Source of the DNA: Rhizomys pruinosus
Taxonomy: Eukaryota; Chordata; Mammalia; Rodentia; Spalacidae
Assembly (NCBI GenBank): GCA_009823505.1
Contig: VZQC01013986.1
Coordinates: forward strand, 362,418 to 426,417
Reading direction: 5' to 3'
DNA length: 64,000 nucleotides
The notes under the pieces were generated by a model. That model saw nothing but the letters and a program-made list of their open reading frames with translations. It did no database searches and had not been told where the DNA came from. This document shows positions 27,081 to 40,489 of the stretch, in pieces; position 1 is the first letter of the stretch, and the number at the start of each line of letters is the position of its first letter. Made by a program: the position numbers and the translations under genes.

Positions 27081-28815
27081 CCGGTACTAACCGGCTCATA
27101 GGCGGCCAGGCCGCCCTCACCTGTTTGCGGGTCTTGGTATTGTGTGCGGTACTTTGCGTTCTCACACCGCAGGTGGTGCAATTAATGAGACTTCAGTACA
27201 CACCCACCTGCTTGATGACGTATTGTTTGCTTCTTACTCTATTGGTAGGCGGTTTTCAAGGTGCCATTACCACGTGAATGAGACGCATTCCTTGTCCCAA
27301 AGTAGCTTTATGGTCTGCTGGAGACCAGTGATTTGAAATCTTGTAATTCCCCGATATGTAAAAGAAAAATCATGTAAAAGATACCGGTATGGTGTTTTAG
27401 GTATAGTAATCTAGGAAGTCCTCTGAGCTCATGGCTACCAGGAAGCACACCTGGAAAGGAATGAGAGCGAAGAAGCTACCTAAAGACACAAAGGTCTTGA
27501 AGCTTACGGAGCTTGGTGTTTTGGAAAGCACTGAAGACAGGAACTTACAGCATAGTCTAGATGAGACAGGGGGTTAGTGATGCTGCAGGTCAGCGTTGGA
27601 GGGGACTGGGACGCCCTTTTCCCTGCCCATGTCTTCATAATTTTCCCCACCTTTGTCTTGGGCAGGCCTCTGATTAAACCACCTGAGAGTCATCCAATAG
27701 TTCTGAGCAAGCAAACAAGCAGTAAGATGTGTAAATTGGCTACTTGTGATGGAAAAGCCTGGGCCTCAAAGCACAAACCGAAAGGTCTAGTAGGAGCAAG
27801 GGAATAAATTGTGGTGGCTTGAAGTTAGACGGCAGTGGATTCATGCTTGGTGTGGGTTGTGTACAAGCTGTGATCTCAGCACTGGGGAGGCTGAGTCAGG
27901 AGAGTTGTCAGCCTGAACTTCATAGAGGCCAGCGAGGAATATATAGCAAGATCCTGTCTCAAAAACCACAACAAAAGGAGCTGGTAGAATTCAGGATATA
28001 GTTTGAAGTGAAGCTAGCAGCCTCTGCTTACTGAGTGGTTGCATGGATTATAAGAAAGAAAAACAAAGACAAAGATAGTCATTGTATTCCTTTTTCAAAA
28101 ACTTATTTTTAATTATGTGTATGTATCTATGGGTAGGTGTACATGTAAGTCCAGAAAAGGATAATGGATCACAAGGAGCTGGCGTTACAGCATTGGCTGA
28201 TCTTAGATTTGGTTCCCAGCACCAACATGGCAGCTAACAACTATCTGTGACTCCAGTTACAGGGGATTAAATACCCTGTTCTGACTTCCTCAGGCATTGC
28301 ACAACATAGGTGCACTTACATACATGCAGGCACAACTCTTATACATGCAGGAACAGCCAGTTCTGAGCCATCTTCAGTCCCAAAGATGCCTGTTTCACAT
28401 AAAGCAAACATAAAAAGACAAAGACGGGACTGGAGAAATGGCTCAGAGGTTAAGAGCACCAACCACTCTTGCAGAGGACCCAGGTTTGATACCCACATGG
28501 TGGCTGAGAACCGTCTTTAACTCCAGTTCCAGGGGAATCCGACACCCTCTTCTGATCTCTGCAGCATTGCAGGACAAGGGTGCACCTACTTACATGCAGA
28601 CAGTACACTCATACACATAAAATAATAAAAACAAAAAAAATTAAAACACAAAGACTGGCATGGTGGCACATGCCTTTAATCCCAGCACTTGGGAGGCAGA
28701 AGCAGGTGGATCTCTGTGAGTTCAAGGCCAGCCTGGTCTACATAGTGAGCTCTCTAGGCCAGCTGGGACTAAAGGAAGACCCTGTCTCAAAAAGACCAAA
28801 GGGGGGGGGGAGACA
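27081..28815. other. Intergenic flank with SINEs
   Basis: Unique sequence to about 27850, then a B1-like element (27850-27975, +), an old B2 fragment (about 28160-28350, +), B2 (28432-28640, +) and B1 (28653-28815, +, ending in a G-run). No gene seen. Confidence 0.75.
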
Positions 28816-30821
28816 AAGACTCAAGCACATAGATACCTAAAGAGACAAAGCTAGAATTTAAAAATATGGATCAGTCATAATTTGCCATGGGGACATTGCA
28901 GAGACTACTACTTGAAAGACGGGTCCTTCCTTACTCCACACTCTACCTCCCACCTAGCCCTCTACCCAGTATGTCTAAAATATCACAGCCTAGTTGGGAA
29001 AGTGCTATAAGTGATGACGGACATTAAGGGCTATTCCCCAAAGGTACTCCAAGACCTAGCCAGCAAGGACCAACAGGAGCTTAGGCAATATGCATAGGCA
29101 TGAACTCGGAGAATGCTTGATCAAGGGGACCATATACTGGATGGGGAAAATTATACTGCATTGGAATCATTCTAAAATACAGAATTTAACATGCTAGCAA
29201 GGATCCCTAAGAGTTGCTGTGAACTTGCTGCCTTGATGGCATATGAAAAACCAACTCAGTGAATGAAACGAATACCACAAGTGCTAGGACAGCAGGTGGG
29301 ACAAGAAAAGGTTAAAAGGGCTGAGGAAGGGCAGGAGAGATGGCTCAGTGTTAAGAGCACTGGCTGCTCTTGCAGAGGTTCAGATTTTGGTTCCCAGCAC
29401 CCACATGGCAGCTAACCACCATCAGTAACTCCAGATCCAGAGGGTACAGTGCCCTCTTCTGACCTCCATGGGCATTACACAACATGGGTGCACTTACTTA
29501 CATGCAGGCAATACACTCATACACATAAATGGGGCTGGAGAAATGGCTCAGCGGTTAAGAGCACTGACTGCTCTTGCAGAGGACCCGGGTTCGATCCCAG
29601 CACCCACATGGCCGCTTAGAACCGTCTTTAACTCCAGTTCCAGGGGAATCTGATGCCCTCTTCTGACCTCTGCAGCATTGCATGACACAGGTACACTAAC
29701 CTACATGCAGGCAGTACACTCATACATAAGATGAAAAGGCTGAGGAAACTGAGTATGCTAGAGTGGACATGGGTTATGATTGTTTTGAGGAAGGGCCCAC
29801 AGGACACCATTACATTTACCAAGGCCATAGAGATGCACTGGCACTAGGGATTTGAGCATTGCTAAGAATTTAGTCATGGCTCTTGGCAAGCCATAACCTA
29901 TGGTAACACTGGTCTGGCAGACATTGACTCACTGATAACTGGGATAGGTCAAGACAGTTAAAGCCAGGTAGTAGTGCATAATTACCAGAAGCCAGGGAAT
30001 CATGATGACCTGCTCAGGGGGCCTGACCCACGAGGAGTTACTGAAATTGCTATTCGCACATGCTGTCCTTGGGACAGTATGGGTAATGAATAAAGTCCTA
30101 TTAGTTTGTGCCAGTAGGGAAAAGAAATCCAGGCTAGGTGGCCGGGATACTAGAAACCACCACCCAACAAAATCACGATTGCTGTTTCTACACCCGATGC
30201 AGTTTGTAAACATGGAATCCATTGACTGAAAATGTCCCTAGGAAAAAGATACCTGCTATACTTCAACAACTGTAAATGTTACTGATTTCCCCAGTTCTTC
30301 CTCAAAGATATTTGGCCATTTGCTTGGATAACAACCCTGAGGAAATGGGCATAGTCAGGCATTTCGAGGAGTAGAGGGGCAGAATTCAGGGTCTAAATTA
30401 ATGTTGACATCTGGAGAACAGAAGCATTATTGCCCTTAGAATGCAAGCACAGAAAGGTCTGTTAGTAAGTGGAGACAGTGCCAGTCCACTGACTACGGTC
30501 CTTTTGTTCTATCCAGTTAGAAATGAGAATAATACAAGCTCTTCTAGAATGTGTCATATGGGGGCCCTGAGAGCTAGCACATCAATGTCCCAGGCTTAGG
30601 ATGGAGGCTTATAGCTCCAGTAGGGCTATTATATTAGGAGCCATTACAATCCTCAGCTTCCAATAGCAGGCAACTTCAGGCAGCACCTGCTCCTGTTACA
30701 GATCGTGAATAGCCCTCAGAAGTTAGGATCCTCCACTTCTACAGTGCCTAGCATTACAGCTCTCAAGTCCTAAGGCTTGGTAGCTTTGTGAACACTTCCT
30801 AAGACTGGGACTACAATTTCT
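28816..30821. other. Low-SINE block, possibly a decayed LTR-retroelement interior
   Basis: Mostly sequence I cannot assign, interrupted by two tandem B2s (29330-29525 and 29531-29735, +). On + some stretches stay open for 30-40 codons between stops (about 29045-29280 and 29733-29850), which resembles old, mutated coding sequence. No retroviral motif is clear, so the origin is open. Confidence 0.4.
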
Positions 30822-31759
30822 TTTTTTTTAATTTTTAATTTTATTTTTTATGTGTATGAGTGTACTGTCTGCACATAGGTTGGTGCACCGGTATTGTGCA
30901 ATGCCGCAGAGGTCAGAAGAGGACATCAGATTCCCCTGGAACTGGAGTTAAAGACAGTTCTTGGCGGCCATGTGGGTGCTGGGAATTGAACCCAGGTCCT
31001 CTGCAAGAGCAGAGGCATCTCTCCAGCCCCAGGGGCTACAATTTCTTATCTCCGGCTCTTCACAGCCTTCCTCATGCGCATGTCTTTAATCCCAGCACTC
31101 AGGAGGCAGAGGCAGGCGGATCTCTCTGAGTTCAAGGCCAGCCTGGTCCAGCTGGCTCCAGTCCAGCTAAGACTAAAGGGAGACTCTGTCTCAAAAAGAC
31201 CCCCCCCAAAAAGTATTAAAGGGGTATTTATAATAAAGACTACAGGAAAGCTCAACAATTCTAATAATATATAACAGTCTTTAACTCCTCCCCTGTGCTG
31301 CAGGGAGAGGTTGAATACTGGCTAGACTCAGCTCAGGATATCTCTACTGGGTTTGCAGACCAACCTAGTGGTCACTTCCTCACTTTTCAAGTATATAATG
31401 GTTGACCTATTTAGTGATTGGTACAAACCCATTAGGGCCTTTGCCTGGGAAGTAAAAACCTATCATGGTGCAGAGATCCAAGTAGAAGCCTTTGAAATGC
31501 CTCTCCTCCCCAGCCAAACTTGGTATAGTGTTCTAGCTCAGAATGATTGCTCTTTGAAATAGTATAGACTGAGTGTTTTTTTGGTTTTGGTTTTTTTTTG
31601 TTTTGTTTTTTGTCTTTTCAAGATAGGGTCTCCCTGTAGCCCCAGCTGTCCTGGAACTCACTCTGTAGACCAGGCTGGCCTTGAACTCACAAAGATCCGC
31701 CTGCCTCTGCCTCCCAAGTGGTAGGATTAAAGGCATTCGCCACCACGCCCGGCGACTGA
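30822..31759. repeat. B2 (-), B1 (+), unassigned sequence, B1 (-)
   Basis: B2 30822-31030 (-), B1 31060-31215 (+), an unassigned block 31216-31565, and B1 31575-31755 (-). Confidence 0.85.
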
Positions 31760-32350
31760 GTGTTTTAAATAACAGTCATTTCTCATAATTCTAGGGCCAG
31801 GCAGCAAAGATGAACTCTTGGAAAATTCCTTCTAGCTTGCGGGTGGCCACCTTGTCACTGTGGTACATGGGCACGAAAAGAATTCTGTCTTCCCCATAAA
31901 GAGAGGGAAGGGTTTCATGTGTCCCTAACCCCTAACTGAAGAGATATGGAGAACTGATGGCTTCTGGGAAGGGAGAGTCCGTTTTCTTAAGAGGGTGGTC
32001 GCTGGTGGATCCACCGTGCTCTAGTGGATGGCCCCAGACCCAGGAGTACACGGGCAGCACGGATTGCAGTTAATGAATTTATTTTTGGTCTTTTTGAGAC
32101 AGGGTCTCCCTATAGTCCCAGCTGCCCTGGAGCTCACTATGTAGACCAGGCAGGCCTTGAACTCACAGAGATCTGCCTGCCTCTGCCTCCCGAGTGCTGG
32201 GATTAAAGGCGTGTGCCACCACGCTCAGAAGTTAAAAAAAAAAAAAAAAGACATGAAGTTGAGGGGTAGGAAGGTGGGGGGAGAGCTGGGATGAGTTAGG
32301 GGGAGGGAGAATATGTACAAAGTATAACAATAATAAAATATTTAAAATAA
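31760..32350 (+). mobile_element. L1 3' UTR end, interrupted by a B1
   Basis: 31760-32085 resembles a rodent L1 3' UTR ('cttctgggaagggagagtc', 'tggatggccccagacccagg'). A B1 (32090-32228, -) is inserted, and the final L1 segment ('gacatgaagttgaggggtag', G-rich tract, A-rich tail) follows at 32245-32350. No coding part remains. Confidence 0.75.
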
Positions 32351-34713
32351 ATAAAAGTAATGACCTTCTGGGCATGGTGGCACACACCTGTAACCCAGCA
32401 CTCAGAGGACTAAGGCAGGAAGAACATACATTTCAGATGACTCAAAGTATATTGTGAGACCCAGTCTCAAAAAGAAAAAAAATACCCCATCATGGAAGGT
32501 CCATTCTCAGGACCTCATATAATACAGACTATGTGTCCCAAGAGTTCATATGATAATGCCTAGTCCCCAGAGTGATAGTATCTAAAGGTAGGATCCTTGG
32601 AGGTAATTAGGAATGGGATAAACTGCTCTTAGGAAAGAGATTACAGAGTGCCGTTGTCTTTTCTGCTCAAGAAGGTATTCAACAATCAGCCTCTTTGAAC
32701 CAGGATGCAGTTCCTAACCAAATATACAATCTGATGGTGCCTTGATCTTGGACTTCCACCCTCCTAAGCGAACAGAAATAAATTTCTGTTGTTTACAAGA
32801 CATCTACTTTGTAATATTCTGTTATAGCCGCCTTAATAGACCAAGACATCATCTAAACGTATTTGCTTCTGAGATAACTTTCACTTCTCAATGCCATTAC
32901 ACTGAATGATTGATCTTCAAGAAATGAACTGACAGGGAAGTGAGAGGCACAAACATTCAGATCAAATAAAATGAAACTGTATTTCAGGAGGGAATAGTAA
33001 AAAGTATTACGAATAGTAATAGTAATAGTAACAGTAATACCACTTTATGAATCTAAAGGAAACAGACATACCAATTCCTAGAATATCCCCATTTAACTCA
33101 CCATCTGGCCCTACCCCCCCCCAAAAAAAAAAATAGATGGACACAAGAATGACAGTATATTCCTGCAAGGTCAACCTATTAAGAGAGGTCTGATTATGGC
33201 TGCCACATCACATGTTGGGGATTTGTTAGAGCAGATTCATAGAGCCTTAGGTATTTGGTACACATCATTGATTTTTAGTGAATACATCATTTTTTTTATT
33301 CCAAACATAAAGAAAGATCAGAAGCAGTCGGAGTTTCCATGACACAGAGAAGAGGGCATGTTTACAGTTTGGTCCCAGGGCTCCTCTCATAGCATTCCTG
33401 CTGCCTGTCATATAAAATATCCAGTAGAGATCTGGCTCTTCTGGGCATCCTACAAAACATCATATCAGCACATCTGTGGCCTCCTCCTGCTTGGGCACAA
33501 TGGACAATATGTGCTGAAGGTATGGAGGGGTGTGCCAAAGAAAGGGAGACATCTTCCATGCCAAAAAGTCAGCACAGCAAAATAAAGCAAAATGAAAAAC
33601 AAGTAGAAATCTGAACACATTATTTAAACATGTAGAAGTAAAGAATCAGTCCAAATTTGAGAGTGGTTGCCTTGGAAAAATGGGGATTCTTCTTGAAATC
33701 ACTCAGCTCTTTAAATTATATACATATCTAACAACAAAAAAGAAAAACAACTTTATTAATAGCTGTGCACATGACTTGTATTTCATGCCCTGGAAACAGA
33801 ACAAACAGACTTAATAGGAGGACTATTTAGGGTTGGGATTAATTCTTCCAACCTACTAGGTATAAACTAAAGGAAGAGTTGGTAACAGCCCTTGACCTTC
33901 ATCCAGGATTTTTTTTTTGAGACAGGGTCTTCTTTTTTTTTAATCAATTAATTTTTTTTATTATCTTTTTTTTTTTGTTTTTTTTTTTTTGGTCTTTTCG
34001 AGACAGGGTCTCCCTGAAGTCCCAGCTGTCCTAGAACTCACGCTGTAGACCAGGCTGGCCTTGAACTCACAAAGATCCGCATGCCTCTGCCTCCCAAGTG
34101 CTAGGATTAAAGGCGTGCGCCACCACGCCCGACTTATTTTTTTATTATCAAATCTAGACCTGTGTCCCCCACCCTATCCTCCACCCGAGACAGGATCTTC
34201 TTTTAGTCACAGCTGACCTGGAGCTCGCTCCGTACGTAGACTAGGTTGGTCTTGAACTCACAGGCTGGCTTCCACCTCAGAGCAAACCAACTGCCTCTGC
34301 CTCCCGAGTGCTGGGATTAAAGGCAAGCACCACCACACCTGGCTCATCCAGGATTTTTTAGTAAAGGCAACTAATCTCAAAATAGCTGATCAAGCCAGGC
34401 ATGGTAATGCATCCCTTTAGTCCCAGCACTCTGGAGGCAGACAGAGTTGGTTTGCTCTGAGGTGGAAGCCAGCCTGAGATGGTCTACATAGTGAGTTCCA
34501 GGCCAGCTGGGGCTACATAGAACACAGTACATAGTACTGTGTAGTACATAGTACATAGTACATAGTACATAGTTCATAGTTCATAGTACATGAGACCCTG
34601 CCAAAACAACAACAACAACAACAACAACAAATAACTGATCAAACCATGTCCAGGGACTAAATCCCAACAAAAAGGATCACTTTCACAAAGTCTGATTGAA
34701 AGGTAAAATCCGG
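32351..34713. other. Intergenic, SINE-rich, no gene
   Basis: B1-like (32370-32490, +), unique sequence with an (AATAGT)n run near 33010-33035, B1 (33985-34135, -), a short L1 3' scrap (34140-34190), B1 (34190-34345, -) and a B1 (34395-34610, +) containing a heptamer expansion. Confidence 0.75.
34545..34586 (+). repeat. Heptamer microsatellite inside a B1
   Basis: Six near-perfect 7-bp units of TACATAG (two read TTCATAG), with a related imperfect lead-in from about 34527. It sits between the body and the 'gagaccctg' end of a B1, followed by (CAA)n. Confidence 0.85.
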
Positions 34714-36059
34714 GACTGGAGAAATGGCCTAGCGGTTAAGAGTGCCGACTTCTCTTGCAGAGGACCCAGGTTCAATCCCCAGCACCCACATGGCGGCAGT
34801 CCCAGGAGAATTTGATGCCCTCCTCTGACCTCCTCGGCATTGCATGACATGTGTGCACAGACCTACGTGCAGACAGTACATTCATACACATAAAAAAAAA
34901 TGAAAAAATTAAAAAAATTAAAAAGATAAAAGGTAAAATCCATCTAGCTTTAGAATTTTGATTCTTTTTTGAGTCTCAAGCCCCAGGGTCAAGGGGGAGG
35001 GCCTCCCAAGCCCATGAAAAGAATGCCTTGCTTCATGTCTTATGTTTAGTAGATGAATGTCCGGTAAGTGGGTGAGACTGAGGGGTAGCAGGAAGTCTCA
35101 CCAGCCTATTTATATATTAAAGGAAAAGAGTTTTGTCTTTCTCATGTTATTAAAATTCTCTTATACTTTGTATCCATCCAAAGGAGACCCATAATTAAAC
35201 TTTGACTACAGTATTTTTCTTTCCTGAATAAAATGTACTTTCATTAAGTACTAGGTATTTGAAGAGAAATTAAATCCTTCTTTTCTTTTTGCTCATGGCT
35301 TTGTATGATCTTGTTTTAAGTATAATTTTTATTTTGTATTTGATGCAAAAGGGTTATGATTTAACTTTGGGAACTCAGTTTAAAGTAGTTTGGGGATTAT
35401 TTTAACATTTTTGGAAGCATTCATACCTTTTGGCAAATTCTAAGTCCACCATTGAAAGTATTTTCTTTTTTTCTCAATATATATTTCTTGTTGAATTTTT
35501 GTGTCGCATACAATAATCTTACCATTTTTTTTTTTGTCTTTTTGAGACAGGGTCTCCCTGTAGCCCCAGCTGTCCTGGAACTCACTCTGTAGACCAGACT
35601 GGCCTTGAACTCACGAAGATCCGCCTGCCTCTGCCTCCCAAGTGCTAGGATTAAAGGCGTGCGCCACCACGCCTGGCTAATCTTACCATTTTTAGACCAC
35701 CTCCCCATCTGTATCTCCTGATAGCAAAATTAGTTTCTTACCGACTTGAATTTGAATATGTTACATATTCAAATCATAATATTTTAAAAACTTGCAAGTC
35801 TTAATTTTAATGTAATTTGTAAAGATTTATTAAGTCTTTTTCAAGATATTTTACTGAAATTTTTGTGGATTTCATACATCTTAATCATATTTTGGCCGGG
35901 TGTGATGGCACACACCTTTAATCCCAGCACTGGGGAGGCAGAGGCAGGCGCATCTCTGTGAGTTCAAGGCCACCCTGGTCTACATAGTGAGCCTCAGGCC
36001 AGCTGGGACTAAAGGGAGACCCTGTCTCAAAAAATAAAATAAAATAAAAAAGAGGGTTA
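34714..36059. other. B2 (+), unique AT-rich sequence, B1 (-), B1 (+)
   Basis: B2 34714-34905 (+), B1 35530-35678 (-), B1 35893-36045 (+). The stretch 34920-35520 is AT-rich with no recognisable feature. Confidence 0.8.
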
Positions 36060-36420
36060 ATAATAAAAAGTAAAACATCTAAAAAAATCATATTTTGACC
36101 CCTCCCTTATCTGCACCCCCCCATAGCCTGCCCCCGCCAGAGTTCATGTATTCCGTCATATATGTTAAGGCCTATCAAGTCATGCTTGTGTCTCCAGATG
36201 TCCCTTGGTGTGAGTTCATCCACTGGATCCCAGTCAGCCTATCTAGCATCACTCCTTCAAAGATCAGCTCTCCTTCACCCAGAAGTGAGCAGCTGCCAAT
36301 GCTTCCTCTGCTAAGGTTGGAGCCTCCTGCCTGTTTTCCCATTTCTATGCTGGGGTTTTTTTCTGCTTGAGTTTGCATGGATCTTGTGCATGCTGTCACC
36401 ATAGCTGTACATTCATATGA
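36060..36420 (-). mobile_element. L1 3' UTR fragment
   Basis: On the minus strand it resembles the 3' UTR of rodent L1/Lx elements (CT-rich on +, 'cttgtgcatgctgtcacc'). No ORF2 sequence is attached. Confidence 0.65.
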
Positions 36421-36533
36421 GCTGTTAGATTTTTAGACAGAGAAAAGGAGGACGTTTAGTGTTAAGAAATCAGAACCAGAAGTCAGACCTGCAACAAATG
36501 GGAGATATATACTTTATTAAACATACAGTGAAG

Positions 36534-36785
36534 GGGCTGGAGAGATGGCCTAGTGGTTAAGAGCGCCGACCGCTCTTACAGAGGACCCGGGTTCGATCCC
36601 CAGCACCCACATGGCGGCTGAGAACCGTCTGAAGCTCCAATTCCAGGAGAACTCCAGTTCCAGGGGAATCCGAGACCGTCTTCTGAACTCCGCGGCGTTG
36701 CACGACACGGGTGCACAGACTTGCATGCAGACAGTACATTCATACACATACAGAAATAAATAAAAAAAAAATAAAATAAAATAAA
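36534..36785 (+). repeat. B2 SINE
   Basis: Full-length, well-preserved B2 with A/B boxes and (AAATA) tail. The flanking 'ataaacatacagtgaa' occurs on both sides (36517-36532 and 36780-36796), a clear target duplication. Confidence 0.92.
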
Positions 36786-37448
36786 CATACAGTGAAAAGC
36801 CAACAGAGACGCTTCTCTAGCGAAAAGAAGTTCTCTGCACTTGGGTGGGTATGGGGGAAAGCTTTTATCCCCTTTTGGGCCCAGTTGGAATGTGTCTGAT
36901 GCCAAGGCCCGGTGGATGAATCAAAGCCCCTTTGATTGTACCTCATGGACACTGGGGAGACAGGACAGATATCTCTGAAAACATTCTCCCCTCACCCCGG
37001 GAGTGGCAGATTGATAAAAGCCTTGAGCAAGGCCAATTTAGGGCTGGCTGGGATTTATGGCTTCATGGCTTTCCTAATGGAGCTTACGGCTCTTTAGTTA
37101 TTTCACACATTCTGACATAAGCAAGTTCCCCAAAGCCTTGAAAACTTTTGTTTCCTTGTGGTCATCCACCACACCTGGCTCTTACTCCTCTTCCACAATC
37201 AGCCCTGAGCCCCGGGTGGGTGAGGTTTGATATTGGAGTTCTATCCAGGGACACTCTCTGCAGTCTCTTCTTGTTCTCTACATTTTGGCCATTTGTGGGC
37301 TTTTGTGTTAATCACTTTCTGTTGCATGAAGAAGCTCACTGGTGTTAGTTGAGAGATACATTAGTCACTACCCCTTGTTCCACTGTATTCCATGAGCCAT
37401 AGACATAGAGGTTCCATTGTAGAGCTGTCACTTAAGACTGGGATCTCT

Positions 37449-37710
37449 TGGGGCTGGAGAGATGGCTCAGCAGTTAAGAGCGCCAACTGCTCTTGCAGAG
37501 GACTCAGGTTCATTCCCTGTACCCACATGGTGGCTAAGAACCATCTTTAAGCTGGGCGTGGTGGCACACACCTTTAATCCTAGCACTCGGGAGGCAGAGG
37601 CACGTGGATCTCTGTGAGTTCAAGGCCAGCCTGGTCTACAGAATGAGTTCCAGGCCAGCTGGGACTGAAAGGGAGACCCTGTCTCAAAAAAAGACAAAAA
37701 AAAAAAAAAG
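37449..37710 (+). repeat. B2 interrupted or truncated by a nested B1
   Basis: B2 5' part (37449-37550) breaks off at the 'aaccatctttaa' position into a complete B1 (37552-37710). No B2 3' tail follows, so the B1 replaced or truncated it. Confidence 0.85.
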
Positions 37711-37887
37711 ACTGGGATCTCACTGACACTTGTCCTCTGTCCTCTGTGTTTGACCAGTTGTGGAAATCTGCAATAGTTTGTATCTTTTGCAAAAAAGAAA
37801 AGCTTCTTTAATCAGCAGTGACTCATATACTTCCTGAAAATATAATGATCCATAGTTAATATACAGTAAGAAATTACATTTGTCCAA

Positions 37888-38323
37888 TGTTGGGAGCCAT
37901 GGCCAGCAGGCAATGGTCTTGCCACAGCTAACTAGGGTCAACTTAGGTTTCTATTTCCCCAAGCCTCTTCTAATTAGCACTAGGCAGCTGACCAAGCTTA
38001 TATTATCTTATCAGGACAGCATTCCTCATTGGAGTGGAACGCCCTGCTTCTTCTGGGAATTCACCTACCCATTACCTTTCCCAAAAAACATTAGGCAGTT
38101 AGGTACCCTAGCAACCTAACAGCCCTAAACTATGCCAACTGGGGCTGTTTCCCCCTACTTGCTTCTATATAAACTGCCTTGCAAATAATAAATTTTGAGG
38201 CCTTGATCAGAATATAGACTTGGTCTCCTTCCTTTGTGTTTGGTTTGTCTCTCATTCAGGTTATTCCTCCCCTCGGGTCCTTGTTGAAGACCCTACTGGC
38301 AGGGGCAGTCCAAGAATGTGACA
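37888..38323 (+). mobile_element. ERV LTR (class II-like, TGTTGGGAG...ACA)
   Basis: Begins TGTTGGGAGCC, as many rodent ERVK LTRs do. It has TATATAAA at 38166-38173 and AATAAA at 38187-38192, then a short T-rich U5 ending near TGTGACA. No matching second LTR or internal region is seen nearby and no target duplication is obvious. Family not assigned. Confidence 0.7.
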
Positions 38324-38469
38324 GACGTAGGGTTTTCTCTAGGATCTATGCTCTCAAGCCATATATATTTAGCTATGCTGACAGTTCCACACATGAGTTC
38401 TATCCCATTGAATGAGCTTTAAGTCCAATTAAGTAGTTGTTGATTACCCCAAGGTAAAGGTGTCACTAC

Positions 38470-39215
38470 TGCCAGGCATGGTGGTGCATGCTTGTAATCC
38501 CAGCATTTGGGAGGCAGAGGCAGGCAGATCTCTGTGGGTTCAAGGCCAGCCTGGTCTACATAGTGAGTTCCAAGACAGCTGGGGCTACAGGGAGACCCTG
38601 TTTCAAAAAGACGAAAAGACCAAAAAAAAGTCTCACTACCTCACCAATAGAGATAGTTTGTTGTGCTGGTCATTGTGGTTATTAGGCTTTAAAGCTAGGT
38701 TTTTGAGACATTCGCACTATGTAGCCTTGGCTGGCCCAAAACTTGCTGCATAGACTAGGCTGGCCTTCAACTTATGAAGAAGGAGGCAGAAGGAGGTGGA
38801 TCGTCATACGTTCAACACCACACCAGGCCCCATTAAAAAAAAAAAATGTGTATATAGCTGGGCATGGTAGTGCAGGCCTTTAATCCTGGCACTCAGGAGG
38901 CAGAGGCAGGCAGATCTTTGTGAGTTCAAGGCCAGGCCTGGTCTATATAGTGAGTTCCAGGACAGCTGGAGCTACAGGGAGACCCTGTCTCAAAAAGAAA
39001 AAAAAAATTATATTATATATTATATTATATAAATATATTTATACTATATTATAATATATACACACACATTATATATAATGGGGTGCACTCATGGAGACCA
39101 GAAAAGGGTGACAGATCCCCTAGAGTTGGAGTTAGAGTCAGTTGCCCAACTGAACTCAGGTCTTCTGAAAGCAGGAGATGCTCTTAACTGCTGAGCCATC
39201 TCTCCAGCCCCCTAA
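38470..39215. repeat. B1 (+), B1 pieces, B1 (+), TA-rich run, B2 fragment (-)
   Basis: B1 38470-38630 (+), degraded B1 pieces 38690-38830 (-), B1 38857-39005 (+), an AT/TA-rich run 39005-39078, and a short B2 39080-39212 (-). Confidence 0.8.
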
Positions 39216-40489
39216 GTTTTAATTTTAGAAAATGAATTTTTTCAGCATGCCATACTCTTCAGCAAATATTATTTAATTTTGGACATTGAAAAGAGCCTAC
39301 ATATTTTTCAGTTAAGCCAGTGTCCAGTTAGCTTTAACATGAGAGCTGTGTTGATCGTTTTTCTTTCTTTTAGACAAAATATCTTGAAATTTGATTTCGT
39401 GTGTGCCTTGGTGTGGAGCCAGGCCCCAAGATGTGAAGACCTAACACAACAAGCTATTATTCTCCATCATCCCATAGTTCGGTGGCTTGCCTCTGCTGCT
39501 CGCCCTTGGGCTCCCTTGGGATCTACATCAAGGGGAGTAGTTGGTTAGAGTGGGCTCACTTGAGGAGCTGGGCTTCTCTCTCAGTGGTCCATACACTCTA
39601 GGAGGCTAGATCGAGCTTTTCATGATAAGAGGGCAAGTCCCAGTATGCAACTGCATACAGCCTCTACTTGTATATTTCACAATATCACTGCTCCATGAAC
39701 AAAGCAAATCATTTAGTCAAACCCAAAGTCAGCATGGGTGGGAACTTCACAAAAGCTGGAGCTGTCAGTCTTGGGGGCCATTAATGTTACATTTATACCA
39801 GTATTTCCATGAGCATTAATGCAATATTAGCGATCTGAAAAGAGCATGTCTTTCCACTCAAGGATGCAAGTAGATATAAAATTGCATAGAATTGTATATG
39901 ATATTTGGTTGAAATAGCCTTCTAGCTATAGTTTTTATATGCAACTATGCCTTTCCTGGTGCTGTTTTTATTTTTATTTTTATTTTTTGAGACAGGGTCT
40001 CCTATAGCCCCAGCTGGTCTGGAACTCACTCTGTAGACCAGGCTGGCCTTGAACTCACAGAGATCCACCTGCCTCTGCCTCCTGAGTGCTAGGCTTAAAG
40101 GCGTTTAAAGTCGGTTAAAGACAGTTCTTAGTCTTAATGTGGGGACTGGGAATTGAACCTGGGTTCTCTGCAAGAGCAATCAATGCTCTTAACAACTGAG
40201 CCATCTCTCTTTTATTTGGTGCTGCAGACTGAAACCCAGGTCCACCACACCCAGCTCATTTAATCTTTTATCAAAAATCATTCAGTATTGAACTCCTTTT
40301 GCTTTGAAAATTCCATGTGTATGGTTGTGTGTGTGTGTGTGTGTATGTGTGTGTGTGTTTCAACTATAGCCTAAAGCCAAGAAAAATTTTAAAGTAATCA
40401 GATATTAAAATACACTAAAGGTAATATGTAAGAATCATAGAAAAATCAGTTTTGAAAGTACATACTAAGATTAAGTAAAATGTTCTCTG
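39216..40489. other. Intergenic, unique sequence plus B1/B2 hybrid and TG repeat
   Basis: 39216-39960 shows nothing I can assign. A B1 (about 39975-40110, -) runs into a B2 3'-deleted fragment (40110-40212, -). A (TG)n run lies at 40326-40358. Confidence 0.75.
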
